Part shown: positions 10,378-18,187 of the stretch, piece after piece
How the letters are laid out: the number at the start of each line of letters is the position of its first letter
How positions within the stretch are numbered: the first letter of the stretch is position 1
Assembly: GCF_000831385.1 (NCBI RefSeq)
Contig: NZ_AP014548.1
Location: 124,001 to 188,000 of the forward strand
Direction of reading: 5' to 3'
From: Nonlabens marinus S1-08
Lineage (GTDB): Bacteria > Bacteroidota > Bacteroidia > Flavobacteriales > Flavobacteriaceae
DNA: 64,000 nt
Translations under genes and position numbers: made by a program
The notes under the pieces: model-generated
The model's database searches: none
The model's input: the letters and a program-made list of their open reading frames with translations, nothing else
Told to the model about the DNA's origin: nothing

Positions 10378-11853
10378 TTACTTAGTCCACTCTTGCAGTA
10401 GATCACATTCCTTAAAATCTGGACCTATTTTAATATACGTGTCCTTGATTTTATCCTCTCTCCATTGTTTGATCTTACGTACTTGCTTATCTCTAAGTGC
10501 CAGTTCTTTGATCTTCAAGAAATCCTTAGTGTAGTCTGCCTCGTGGTCCTTTACTTTACGTATTAGGTTTACAATAGTGAAAGTCATTACACCTACATTA
10601 CGACGATCCTTTTCTTCAATAATCCCACTCACGTCTCCTTCTTCCATGAATTGGACTGTAGAAACTAATCCAGGCGCCGCTTTAGTCAAGTCTAATAAAT
10701 TCTCTCCTGTTGTTGGATTCACGAACAAACCACCGTTTTTGGCAGTCTCCTTTTCATCACTGATGGCTCTTGCAGCATCTGCAAAAGTGGTGTCACCTTG
10801 TACGATTCTATCACGCATTTCATCCAGCATGGCTCTTGCCTTAGCCTCTTGTGAACGACTAATGTATGGGTAGAGTAGAATGTGTCTTACATCACGAACG
10901 GATCCTCTAATTTTTTCAAGATATACAATATGCCACCCAAACTCTGTTTCAAATGGTTTGCTTATCTGTCCTTCTTGAAGGGAGAAGGCTGCTTCTTTAA
11001 ACTCTTTAGCATAAGGTTCACCTCTACGTAAAGAAATCAATCCCCCTTGACGCTCCGTTCCTACATCTTCTGAAAATAAGGTTGCTTTAGCGGCAAAATT
11101 GGCACCGTTGTTCAACACATCATCACGGTACTCATTTAATTTTTCAATAGTTTCCTTGACGGATTCTTCACTAGGTTTGGATTTTACCACGATACGTGCG
11201 ATCTCCACTTCTGTATTAAATAGTGGTCGCTCGCCCTCTGGAATACTAGCAAAGAATTGTCTTACTTCCTCTGGAGTGATTTGAATGTCTTCCGTCAATC
11301 TTTGTTGCATGCGGCTCGCCAGCAACTCATCACGATTGATAATATTCAACTCGTCTTTTACCTGCTGTATGTTATCCATACGGTAGACGTCAGCGATTTC
11401 TTGATCACTAGCACCGTTAAGTTGGGATCTAAAATATTCGATACGCTGCTCTGTCATGTTTGCAATCTCTTCATCTGAGACTGTTATACTATCTTGTATG
11501 GCGTGGTGCGCATACAACTTCTCACCCAGCATGGACTCCATCATCTCACATTTACTGATGTCGTCAAGACTACCTGCGCGTTTGTACGCCATGATTTGCT
11601 TTTCAATATCAGATTCCAAGACCACATAATCACCAATCACTCCAGACACGCCATCTACTTTATAACGAACTTTCGTAGGCTTCACGGTGTCGGCAAGCGC
11701 GGCAAGCACTTCTTGCTTGATGGCCTCGTCTTGTGCGGCATTTGTAGGTTGTGGAGTAGTTTGTGCTGTCATCGCTTTCGCGAAAGCGAAAACTACCAAA
11801 ACACTAGCCCAATTACGGATTAATCTTAAGTCTATTGCTTTCAATCGCCTCAT
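10378..11853 (-). CDS. SurA-like periplasmic parvulin peptidyl-prolyl isomerase
   Basis: A 491-residue secreted protein. A SurA-type N-terminal chaperone region (about 50-200) is followed by a parvulin domain (about 205-320, TERQGGLISLRRGEP...FGWHIVYLE) and a second, weaker parvulin-like region. It would help fold outer-membrane proteins. The signal peptide core reads VLVVFAFAKA and is partly encoded by the palindrome at 11773-11788. The ATG at 11853 overlaps the upstream gene by 41 nt. A shorter start would lose the signal peptide. It is the third of three adjacent parvulin genes. Confidence 0.85.
   Translation of the reverse strand: MRRLKAIDLRLIRNWASVLVVFAFAKAMTAQTTPQPTNAAQDEAIKQEVLAALADTVKPTKVRYKVDGVSGVIGDYVVLESDIEKQIMAYKRAGSLDDISKCEMMESMLGEKLYAHHAIQDSITVSDEEIANMTEQRIEYFRSQLNGASDQEIADVYRMDNIQQVKDELNIINRDELLASRMQQRLTEDIQITPEEVRQFFASIPEGERPLFNTEVEIARIVVKSKPSEESVKETIEKLNEYRDDVLNNGANFAAKATLFSEDVGTERQGGLISLRRGEPYAKEFKEAAFSLQEGQISKPFETEFGWHIVYLEKIRGSVRDVRHILLYPYISRSQEAKARAMLDEMRDRIVQGDTTFADAARAISDEKETAKNGGLFVNPTTGENLLDLTKAAPGLVSTVQFMEEGDVSGIIEEKDRRNVGVMTFTIVNLIRKVKDHEADYTKDFLKIKELALRDKQVRKIKQWREDKIKDTYIKIGPDFKECDLLQEWTK
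11773..11788. repeat. palindromic repeat copy 5 (in SurA-like gene)
   Basis: Perfect core read as AFAKA, supplying the end of the signal-peptide hydrophobic stretch. Confidence 0.97.
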
Positions 11854-12664
11854 TTAATAAGTCTTTTTCTATTTTTTTAATGTACGCCAGTTTCCGCTGG
11901 TTACGTAAAATCTGTTTGATCGTGGGATTGACGTAGGATAGTGGTGCTTGCTCGCCGCGACGTAACACGTCCTTAAAGCGCACCAAATATACGCCAAGAC
12001 TATCTTCTAGCTCCCAACTGCGACCTGGTATTATGTACTCGTTTTCATTTGCTGCTGTGATAGGCAAAATTCGATCCAAAAGGATGCTTTTCTTTACCCA
12101 AATGCTATCATTTAAAGAATAACTGCGAAATCCAAGAGATAAACTGTCTAAAATTTTTAAGCTTTTGCGATCTCCCTTCTCAAACCAGTTGGTCACCTTA
12201 TCTAATTCTGAATAGGTTTTATCCACCCATAAATAGCGAAATTTGACGAGATCCTCATTGAGAACAAACTCTTCTTTACGGGCTTTGAAATAATCTTGAA
12301 TGGCTTCTTTTGAAACACTGGTGTCCAAGTTTTGTTTGATCAACTCCTGTAAATAAGCCTGCGCGTAAAGTTCTGTTTTATAGCGTTGAATGAGTACATC
12401 TAGATTTTGTTGCTTTTCTTCAGATATATTTTGACGGGCATTTGCCATCAACATCTGGTCAGTTGCCCACTCGTCTATAAATTTTTGAACAATAAGTATG
12501 GAGTCATTTTCAGTGTACTCAACTGGCAATATCGACTGTATTTCTGCCCTGGTCAAATAAACGTCACCTATTTGAGCTACCGCATCAACTTGTACTTCCT
12601 TTTCAAAAAAGGAACAAGAGACCAGTAGTCCTAAAATCAATAAATAAATCCAGTTTTTACGCAC
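11813..12664 (-). CDS. SurA-related peptidyl-prolyl isomerase lipoprotein
   Basis: A 283-residue lipoprotein with lipobox LVSC near residue 17 and acidic residues soon after the cysteine. The body resembles the SurA N-terminal chaperone fold with a degenerate parvulin region. Catalytic capacity is doubtful, so it may be a pure chaperone. The start codon is GTG at 12664, because no ATG keeps the signal. It overlaps the upstream ppiD-like gene by 8 nt and the downstream gene by 41 nt, so translation is probably coupled. Confidence 0.75.
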   Translation of the reverse strand: MRKNWIYLLILGLLVSCSFFEKEVQVDAVAQIGDVYLTRAEIQSILPVEYTENDSILIVQKFIDEWATDQMLMANARQNISEEKQQNLDVLIQRYKTELYAQAYLQELIKQNLDTSVSKEAIQDYFKARKEEFVLNEDLVKFRYLWVDKTYSELDKVTNWFEKGDRKSLKILDSLSLGFRSYSLNDSIWVKKSILLDRILPITAANENEYIIPGRSWELEDSLGVYLVRFKDVLRRGEQAPLSYVNPTIKQILRNQRKLAYIKKIEKDLLNEAIESNRLKINP

Positions 12665-14636
12665 CCTTCTTTGTTACTTCTTGTTTTACTTGTTGGAACA
12701 CTTTGTCATTTACCTTGATCTTCCTACCCTCGCGCAAGTTGTCCATCCATTGTTTTTCCAATTCCTGCTGGTAGTCGTTAACAACATTACCACGCGCTTC
12801 TTCAAAAGTTTTTATTGAAGGTTCTAAAATTTCATTCACTTTAATGACTTTATAAAACCCGTTTTCCTCCTTCTCAAATATACTCGAGACACCTTCTTTT
12901 ACTTGAAACCCTTTAGGAAGCCTAGGGTATGTTTCTTCTACAATTCCTGTGGACACCATCACTTTAGTATTTCCCTTTTCATTGACTTGGTCCTTGATTT
13001 CCTCTACATCCTTTCCATCTAATAGTAAGCTTCTCACTTGCTGGGCTACATCTTCAGTCGTGCTTTGAGTCATTACAATATCTAATCTACGTTTCCAGCG
13101 GTATTTATCTTTGTGAGCCTCATAATACTTCATTTGACCTAGACTGTCCACCTTAGCTTCTTCCCACACTTTTTTCTCCATCAAATCAAATAAGAGTAAG
13201 CCTTCTTTATATTCTCCATAAATAAAAGCGAAGTCTTTATTATCTCTCTCTAGGTGTGTATCGTAATACCCAATCAACGAATCATTGATAAACTCTTTAT
13301 AATAGGTCGCTAATTTCTCCTCCAGACTACCGAATTGACGGTACTCTTTCTGTTGTTTTTTTGATACAAACTCGTAAAAATCGTTTACTGTAAATGCCTG
13401 ATCTCTTATCACAAACAATCCCTTTGCTTTACCAGCTCCAGCTTGAAATCTCCATTTTCCCATCATTAATGAATCAGTAACTTGAGGAAATTGACTTGTA
13501 TAAGAATTGATATTCGGTAATTGGACTTTGTATTTGGCAATTAGTTTATTTGTGAAGGCTTCTGTTATTTTTCTGGAGCGAGGAGAGTTTTGAATTTGCT
13601 TACGTAAATTTTCTTCGCTCTCTTCAAAACTAGGAACAGGGTGCTTCTCAATCAACTTAATAATGTGCCAACCATACTTTGTTTGAACAGGCTTAGTGTA
13701 ACTATTGAGCTGGTCAATTTCAAATGCAGCTTGTTCAAATTCTGGGGCATTGAGTCCTCCGGTTCCGAATCTAGGCATTGTACCACCATTGCGAGAACTG
13801 TTGATGTCTTCAGAAAACTCTCTAGCCATTGCAGCAAAGTCTCTTCCAGCTTCCAATTGCCCATATATTTCTTCTATACGCTCTTGTGCTGTTGCAATGC
13901 TGTCATTACGCTGGTCGTACGTCATAATGTGAGCAACGGTTACATCGCCCGGAGCCTTACGTTTATCATTCACTTTAAGAATATGATAACCAAAATCTGT
14001 GCGAAATATAGGTGACACCTTCCCAACTTGAGTTTGGTACGCAGCATCTTCAAATTCATCAACCATTTTGAAAGGTCCAAACCACCCTAATTCACCACTA
14101 GAAACCGCACTAGGACCTTCACTTTCATTGCGTGCAATCACAGCAAAATCCTCACCATTGGCCACCCGTTTTTTGAGTAACTCTATTTTTTTATAAGCCG
14201 CTACAGTATCTTCTGGTGTTGCCGTTCTGTTTGCTTTTACCAGAATATGACTGGCGTTGACCTCTTGCGTCATTCGGGCATAAGCTTCTTGCACCAGTGC
14301 ATCTGTCACCTCATTGTCCGTAAGGTAGGATTCTGCAAGGCTGTTGCGGTAAGATTTTAGTTCTTGTTTGTAAGATTCACCATTTTGAAGACCCATTTCC
14401 TGAGCTTGAAGCAATTTCAAGCGGTAATCTATATACAGCTGCAGGTAGCTATCCATATCCTTTTGAGCTGGATCTTGTACAATATCCAGGTTTTTGAGAT
14501 ATACCCGCATAAAAGTTCCCGCATCATACTCATTACCGTCAATAGTTAGAAGAATTTTATCTTCCAGTTGCTGCGCAGTACAAATACCTGAAAAACAAAC
14601 GAATAGTAAAATTAAAACCGACTGAAATCTTATCAT
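12657..14636 (-). CDS. large periplasmic peptidyl-prolyl isomerase with two parvulin domains
   Basis: A 659-residue protein with a cleavable signal (MIRFQSVLILLFVCFSGICT) and two consecutive parvulin domains at about 120-220 (ASHILVKAN...GYHILKVND) and 225-335 (VAHIMTYD...YGWHIIKLIE). A long helical C-terminal half follows. It resembles SurA/PpiD-type outer-membrane protein chaperones. It heads the operon of three chaperones, moxR and a small membrane gene, with a clear promoter at 14660-14689. Confidence 0.85.
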   Translation of the reverse strand: MIRFQSVLILLFVCFSGICTAQQLEDKILLTIDGNEYDAGTFMRVYLKNLDIVQDPAQKDMDSYLQLYIDYRLKLLQAQEMGLQNGESYKQELKSYRNSLAESYLTDNEVTDALVQEAYARMTQEVNASHILVKANRTATPEDTVAAYKKIELLKKRVANGEDFAVIARNESEGPSAVSSGELGWFGPFKMVDEFEDAAYQTQVGKVSPIFRTDFGYHILKVNDKRKAPGDVTVAHIMTYDQRNDSIATAQERIEEIYGQLEAGRDFAAMAREFSEDINSSRNGGTMPRFGTGGLNAPEFEQAAFEIDQLNSYTKPVQTKYGWHIIKLIEKHPVPSFEESEENLRKQIQNSPRSRKITEAFTNKLIAKYKVQLPNINSYTSQFPQVTDSLMMGKWRFQAGAGKAKGLFVIRDQAFTVNDFYEFVSKKQQKEYRQFGSLEEKLATYYKEFINDSLIGYYDTHLERDNKDFAFIYGEYKEGLLLFDLMEKKVWEEAKVDSLGQMKYYEAHKDKYRWKRRLDIVMTQSTTEDVAQQVRSLLLDGKDVEEIKDQVNEKGNTKVMVSTGIVEETYPRLPKGFQVKEGVSSIFEKEENGFYKVIKVNEILEPSIKTFEEARGNVVNDYQQELEKQWMDNLREGRKIKVNDKVFQQVKQEVTKKGA

Positions 14637-14659
14637 AAAAATAGTTCTACTGCCATGGG

Positions 14660-14689
14660 CAAAAATAGTTAAAACCCATAGGGGAACAA
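14660..14689 (-). promoter_or_regulatory. Bacteroidetes-type promoter for the chaperone operon
   Basis: On the minus strand, TTG (14689-14687), exactly 19 nt, then TATTTTTG (14667-14660). It lies 24 nt before the ATG of the two-parvulin gene and is an exact consensus match. Confidence 0.75.
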
Positions 14690-14757
14690 AACGTGAAGAA
14701 CCCCTACTTATTATGCAACTCCTGTTAAGTTCTACCAGTTTTGCGTACCAACTTGAT

Positions 14758-15231
14758 ATGAATCATCAGTATCAAATTACCATTGACAAGCCCATTGACT
14801 ATATCATGGAATTATTTTTAAATCAGGACAACTTTAAGCACTGGCAAAAAGGCTTGATTAGTTTTGACAATTTGACTTCAACTGTGGGTGAGAAAGGGAG
14901 TAAAAGACGTCTTAAAATTAAAACTCTGGTAGGCACTGTAAGTATGGTAGAGGAAATTATTGAGCGGGACCTGCCACACCATTGGAAAGCTACTTATAGG
15001 ACTAAGGGTGTACTGAATATGCAAAGCAATCGCTTTCGCGAAAGCGAAAAAACCACCGATCAAAAAACCATCAAACAAACGGTGTGGGATGCGACTTCTG
15101 AATTTAAATTTACAGGCATGATGCGGCTGGTCGCTAAAGCAAAGCCTGATCTTTTTGAACAACAAACCTATCAGTTTATGAAGGATTTCAAGAGTTTTGC
15201 AGAAGATGGCACCTCTGTAGCCGGTAACTAA
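14758..15231 (+). CDS. SRPBCC (START/polyketide cyclase-like) protein
   Basis: A cytoplasmic protein of 157 residues with the SRPBCC pattern: N-terminal strand and helix (MNHQYQITIDKPIDYIMELF), 'NFKHWQKGL', and a long C-terminal helix. These helix-grip folds bind hydrophobic ligands. The function here is unknown. I chose the ATG at 14758 because the family normally begins this close to the first strand. A frame start at 14713 would overlap promoter-like DNA. The palindrome at 15031-15046 is read as RFRES. Confidence 0.7.
   Translation: MNHQYQITIDKPIDYIMELFLNQDNFKHWQKGLISFDNLTSTVGEKGSKRRLKIKTLVGTVSMVEEIIERDLPHHWKATYRTKGVLNMQSNRFRESEKTTDQKTIKQTVWDATSEFKFTGMMRLVAKAKPDLFEQQTYQFMKDFKSFAEDGTSVAGN
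15031..15046. repeat. palindromic repeat copy 6 (in SRPBCC gene)
   Basis: Perfect core read as RFRES. Flanks AT/AA. Confidence 0.97.
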
Positions 15232-15233
15232 AA

Positions 15234-15259
15234 ATGGGAACCGACTTCTCGATTCCCAT
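15234..15259. terminator. weak hairpin between convergent genes
   Basis: A 7-bp stem (15234-15240 with 15253-15259) with a 12-nt loop just after the SRPBCC stop. There is no clear T-tract, so the terminator role is tentative. Confidence 0.35.
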
Positions 15260-15281
15260 GATTTAATTTATAATCTGACTC

Positions 15282-15917
15282 TTATAAATGATCTGTATTT
15301 TCTAAGGCTTTACCAATTAAGGTATCGCCCTGCAGCATTTCAAAAATTGTTTTATTTGCTGTATCATCGTGCAAAACCCTTGTCAACACTTGCGCCACAT
15401 CAGCTCTTGATACCTCACCATCTTGCTCCAGCTTCTTAGTGATAATAATGTGATCAGTTGCCTTTTCATTATTTAAAGCTCCTGGACGTACAATCGTGTA
15501 ATTGAGTTGGCTTTTTTTCAAGTGTTCATCGGCATTATGTTTTGCCCATAGATAATCTTTAAGATCGTCTGCCTTATCTGGAGCGTCAGCACCGCGAGAA
15601 CTCAACATCACAAACTTATTGACGTTATTATTGCTAGCGGCGTCGATCATTTTCTTTGCTCCATTTTGGTCGACCTCAACTACTTTTTTACCTCCAGAAC
15701 CAGCAGCAAAAACTACTTTATCTATATTATTAAAAGCACTAGTTACGTCTTCTTCAAGATCTGCTAGTACTGTTTTAATGTTTCTGCTTTCAAATTGAGC
15801 CTTTTGATCTTCCGTTCGAACCATGGCAACAGGCTCAAAATATTGAGATTCTTTTAAAAGGTCTACTATCATTTTTCCTGTGGTGCCAGTGGCGCCTGCT
15901 ACTAATACATTTTCCAT
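15282..15917 (-). CDS. NAD(P)-binding atypical SDR (YwnB/HSCARG-like)
   Basis: A 211-residue Rossmann protein with an N-terminal GATGTTG nucleotide motif and the SSRGAD and VRPGAL segments typical of atypical SDR family 5 (NmrA-like, YwnB-like). Such proteins are reductases or redox sensors, and the substrate cannot be predicted. It is convergent with the SRPBCC gene and divergent from the small genes that follow. Confidence 0.8.
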   Translation of the reverse strand: MENVLVAGATGTTGKMIVDLLKESQYFEPVAMVRTEDQKAQFESRNIKTVLADLEEDVTSAFNNIDKVVFAAGSGGKKVVEVDQNGAKKMIDAASNNNVNKFVMLSSRGADAPDKADDLKDYLWAKHNADEHLKKSQLNYTIVRPGALNNEKATDHIIITKKLEQDGEVSRADVAQVLTRVLHDDTANKTIFEMLQGDTLIGKALENTDHL

Positions 15918-16028
15918 TTTTCTAAATTACAATCACCAGTAGCTCTAACTGTGAAGTATTTGTTGTTTAACAACAGTTTATAATGGATAAGATTCTTCAA
16001 AGCCGAAAGACTACCGTATTTTTAGAAA

Positions 16029-16271
16029 ATGAGAACACTTAAACTGATATGGGATATTAAAGGTCCTGATGCGGAATTGACCGCGCAACATCATTTGACC
16101 CATTTAAGGGAATATATCAAAGAGCATAAAGTAGAAGTGGTAGCTAGTGGTGTAGAACATATGAATGGCGTTCATCATATTTGTTTTACAGCTGTAAAAG
16201 AGAAAGACATGCCCCAAATGAGAGATGATTTAAAACCTCATCGTGCTCAGCTGTGGCAAGAAAAATCATAA
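16029..16271 (+). CDS. hypothetical 80-residue protein
   Basis: A small soluble protein rich in His and charged residues, with no signal or membrane segment. I do not recognise a family. The regular strand/helix alternation and the 10-nt gap to the next gene support it as the first gene of a three-gene unit ending with the GlcD-type flavoprotein. Confidence 0.6.
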   Translation: MRTLKLIWDIKGPDAELTAQHHLTHLREYIKEHKVEVVASGVEHMNGVHHICFTAVKEKDMPQMRDDLKPHRAQLWQEKS

Positions 16272-16281
16272 TCAAAAACCT

Positions 16282-16623
16282 ATGAACTCAAGTGAAGCAT
16301 ATTTAAAATGGAATCGAGAGGAATTCATCGCTTACGTGATGAGCTATGCTGCTCGAATTGATGTGGATCATAGTGTTGAAGAAAGAAGAATGATTCGCGA
16401 TTATTGTTCTTTTTCAAATTATCAATCGATTCAAAAAGAGATAAAAAAGGATAGTGATATTGAGGCGCTGCATAAAATTGAAGCCTACGCTAGACATCAT
16501 GAATTAACCTTACTAGACCAAGACCTCGTGTTGACAGAAGTACGCAAAATGTTCGAGTTCAATGAAGAGCATTCTGCTATGGAAGAAGGCATTCTTGCCA
16601 TGCTTAAAAAACTATTCCCATAA
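16282..16623 (+). CDS. hypothetical helical protein, possibly TerB-like
   Basis: A 113-residue, almost all-helical protein with many acidic residues. The spacing of acidic residues and helices (REEFIAYVMSYAARID..., EIEALHKIEAYA) recalls tellurite-resistance TerB-like folds, but this is only a resemblance. The ATG at 16282 is preferred to 16243, which overlaps the previous gene. It lies 8 nt before the flavoprotein gene. Confidence 0.55.
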   Translation: MNSSEAYLKWNREEFIAYVMSYAARIDVDHSVEERRMIRDYCSFSNYQSIQKEIKKDSDIEALHKIEAYARHHELTLLDQDLVLTEVRKMFEFNEEHSAMEEGILAMLKKLFP

Positions 16624-16631
16624 TTTCACCA

Positions 16632-18014
16632 ATGAAATTCATTGAACAACTCAAAGAATTCTTACCTGAGCATAGAGTACTAACAGGTGACTCCCTAAAG
16701 GAAAGGTACACTCACATTTGGACCATGGATCAACCATTGAGAGCCATGTGTCTTGTTTTACCAAAAACTACAGAAGAAGTTAGCAAAATCTTGAAGATCT
16801 GCAATTCTAATGATATCAAGGTCGTAGTTCATGGTGGTTTGACAAACCTTGTAGGCGGCACAGAAACGAGTGGTGACGAAGTCGTACTATCTCTCGAGCG
16901 AATGAATACAATTGAGGAGATAGATTCAGAAAGCCGCTGCGTTACGGTGCAATCAGGAGTGATTCTAGAACACCTACATGAAGCTGTCGATGCACAAGGT
17001 TTGTTGTTTCCATTGAATTTTGGGGCGAGAGGATCTGCTCAAATAGGTGGAATTATATCTTCAAATGCTGGAGGTTTGCGAGTTTTGAAATACGGTATGA
17101 CCCGGCAACTCGTTCTAGGACTAGAAGCAGTACTTGCTAACGGAACGGTGATCAGTTCTATGAAAAAGATTATCAAGGACAATTCTGGTTATGATCTTAA
17201 ACAATTATTTATAGGATCAGAAGGCACCCTGGGAATCGTCACTAAAGCTATATTGAAATTAGAAGAAGCACCTAGCAGCAGGAATGCTGCTTTTCTTGCT
17301 GTGAATGATTATGATAGCGTGATGCGATTGCTTAAATATTTTGATCAAGGACTTGCTGGCAAATTAAGTGGCTTTGAATTGATCTGGCGAAATAGCTATG
17401 AGCAAATGACCGCTACTAGCGATGCCGTGCGACCACCACTACCCTACAACTATGAGTTTTACATATTGATAGAATCTTTAGGTAGTCAACTACAACAGGA
17501 TCAATTAGAGTTTCAAAACCTGCTAGAAATTGTTGTAGAAAAGGAAATGGTTCTAGATGCTGTTATGGCGCAGTCGCCCAGTGATGTAGAATGGTTTTTC
17601 AGAATAAGAGAAGACGTCAATAATTTGACTGATTCCATGACTCACGATCAGCATTTTGATATCAGCTTGCCTATTCCTCTAATAGGGCCGTACATAGCAG
17701 ATTGCTATGAAAAACTGAAAACTCTAAAAGGTGTAGAGCAGGTGTATGCCTTCGGTCACGTGGCTGATGGGAACATCCATTTCATGGTAGGTAAGGAAAA
17801 TACAGAAGATGAATTGAGGCTTGCAATCAACGATATCATCTATTCTGATTTGAAATCCATAGGTGGATCTGTAAGTGCAGAACATGGTATAGGCCTGCAT
17901 AAGAAACCTTATTTAAAAATAAGCCGAACGTTTGAAGAAATTCAATTGATGAAGACGCTTAAAACGGCCATGGACCCAAAAGGAATACTTAATCCTGGGA
18001 GGATTATTGATTAA
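16632..18014 (+). CDS. FAD-linked 2-hydroxyacid dehydrogenase (GlcD / D-2-hydroxyglutarate type)
   Basis: A 460-residue enzyme with an N-terminal VAO-type FAD domain (HGGLTNLVGGTE, GSAQIGGIISSNAGG) and the C-terminal FAD-oxidase domain containing GHVADGNIHF and SAEHGIG. The family oxidises D-lactate, glycolate or D-2-hydroxyglutarate. The single-subunit architecture without an iron-sulfur domain fits D-2-hydroxyglutarate or D-lactate best. It ends the unit begun at 16029 and is followed after 14 nt by a repeat copy. Confidence 0.85.
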   Translation: MKFIEQLKEFLPEHRVLTGDSLKERYTHIWTMDQPLRAMCLVLPKTTEEVSKILKICNSNDIKVVVHGGLTNLVGGTETSGDEVVLSLERMNTIEEIDSESRCVTVQSGVILEHLHEAVDAQGLLFPLNFGARGSAQIGGIISSNAGGLRVLKYGMTRQLVLGLEAVLANGTVISSMKKIIKDNSGYDLKQLFIGSEGTLGIVTKAILKLEEAPSSRNAAFLAVNDYDSVMRLLKYFDQGLAGKLSGFELIWRNSYEQMTATSDAVRPPLPYNYEFYILIESLGSQLQQDQLEFQNLLEIVVEKEMVLDAVMAQSPSDVEWFFRIREDVNNLTDSMTHDQHFDISLPIPLIGPYIADCYEKLKTLKGVEQVYAFGHVADGNIHFMVGKENTEDELRLAINDIIYSDLKSIGGSVSAEHGIGLHKKPYLKISRTFEEIQLMKTLKTAMDPKGILNPGRIID

Positions 18015-18028
18015 GACCTCATTAAGTT

Positions 18029-18044
18029 CGCTTTCGCGAAAGCG
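18029..18044. repeat. palindromic repeat copy 7 (intergenic)
   Basis: Full 20-mer starting 12 nt after the flavoprotein stop, upstream of the true terminator at 18138. Confidence 0.97.
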
Positions 18045-18137
18045 AAAATTGACACCATAAAATCTCTCTCTAGAATTCAAAGGCTTCATCAAGCTATTCA
18101 GAACCCCAGACAGGATTAATGAATACGAAGCATAAAA

Positions 18138-18167
18138 AAAGGGTTGTCTAGTAAAATACAACCCTTT
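18138..18167. terminator. bidirectional rho-independent terminator
   Basis: A perfect 10-bp stem (18138-18147 with 18158-18167), a 10-nt loop and an adjacent A-tract. It lies between the convergent flavoprotein and T9SS-protein genes. Confidence 0.8.
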
Positions 18168-18187
18168 CATTATTTAAAATAGAAGCT

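Noticed and set aside
13641..14015. Plus-strand 124-residue frame within the two-parvulin gene
   Set aside because: It is a shadow of a well-supported gene with no promoter or recognisable domain.
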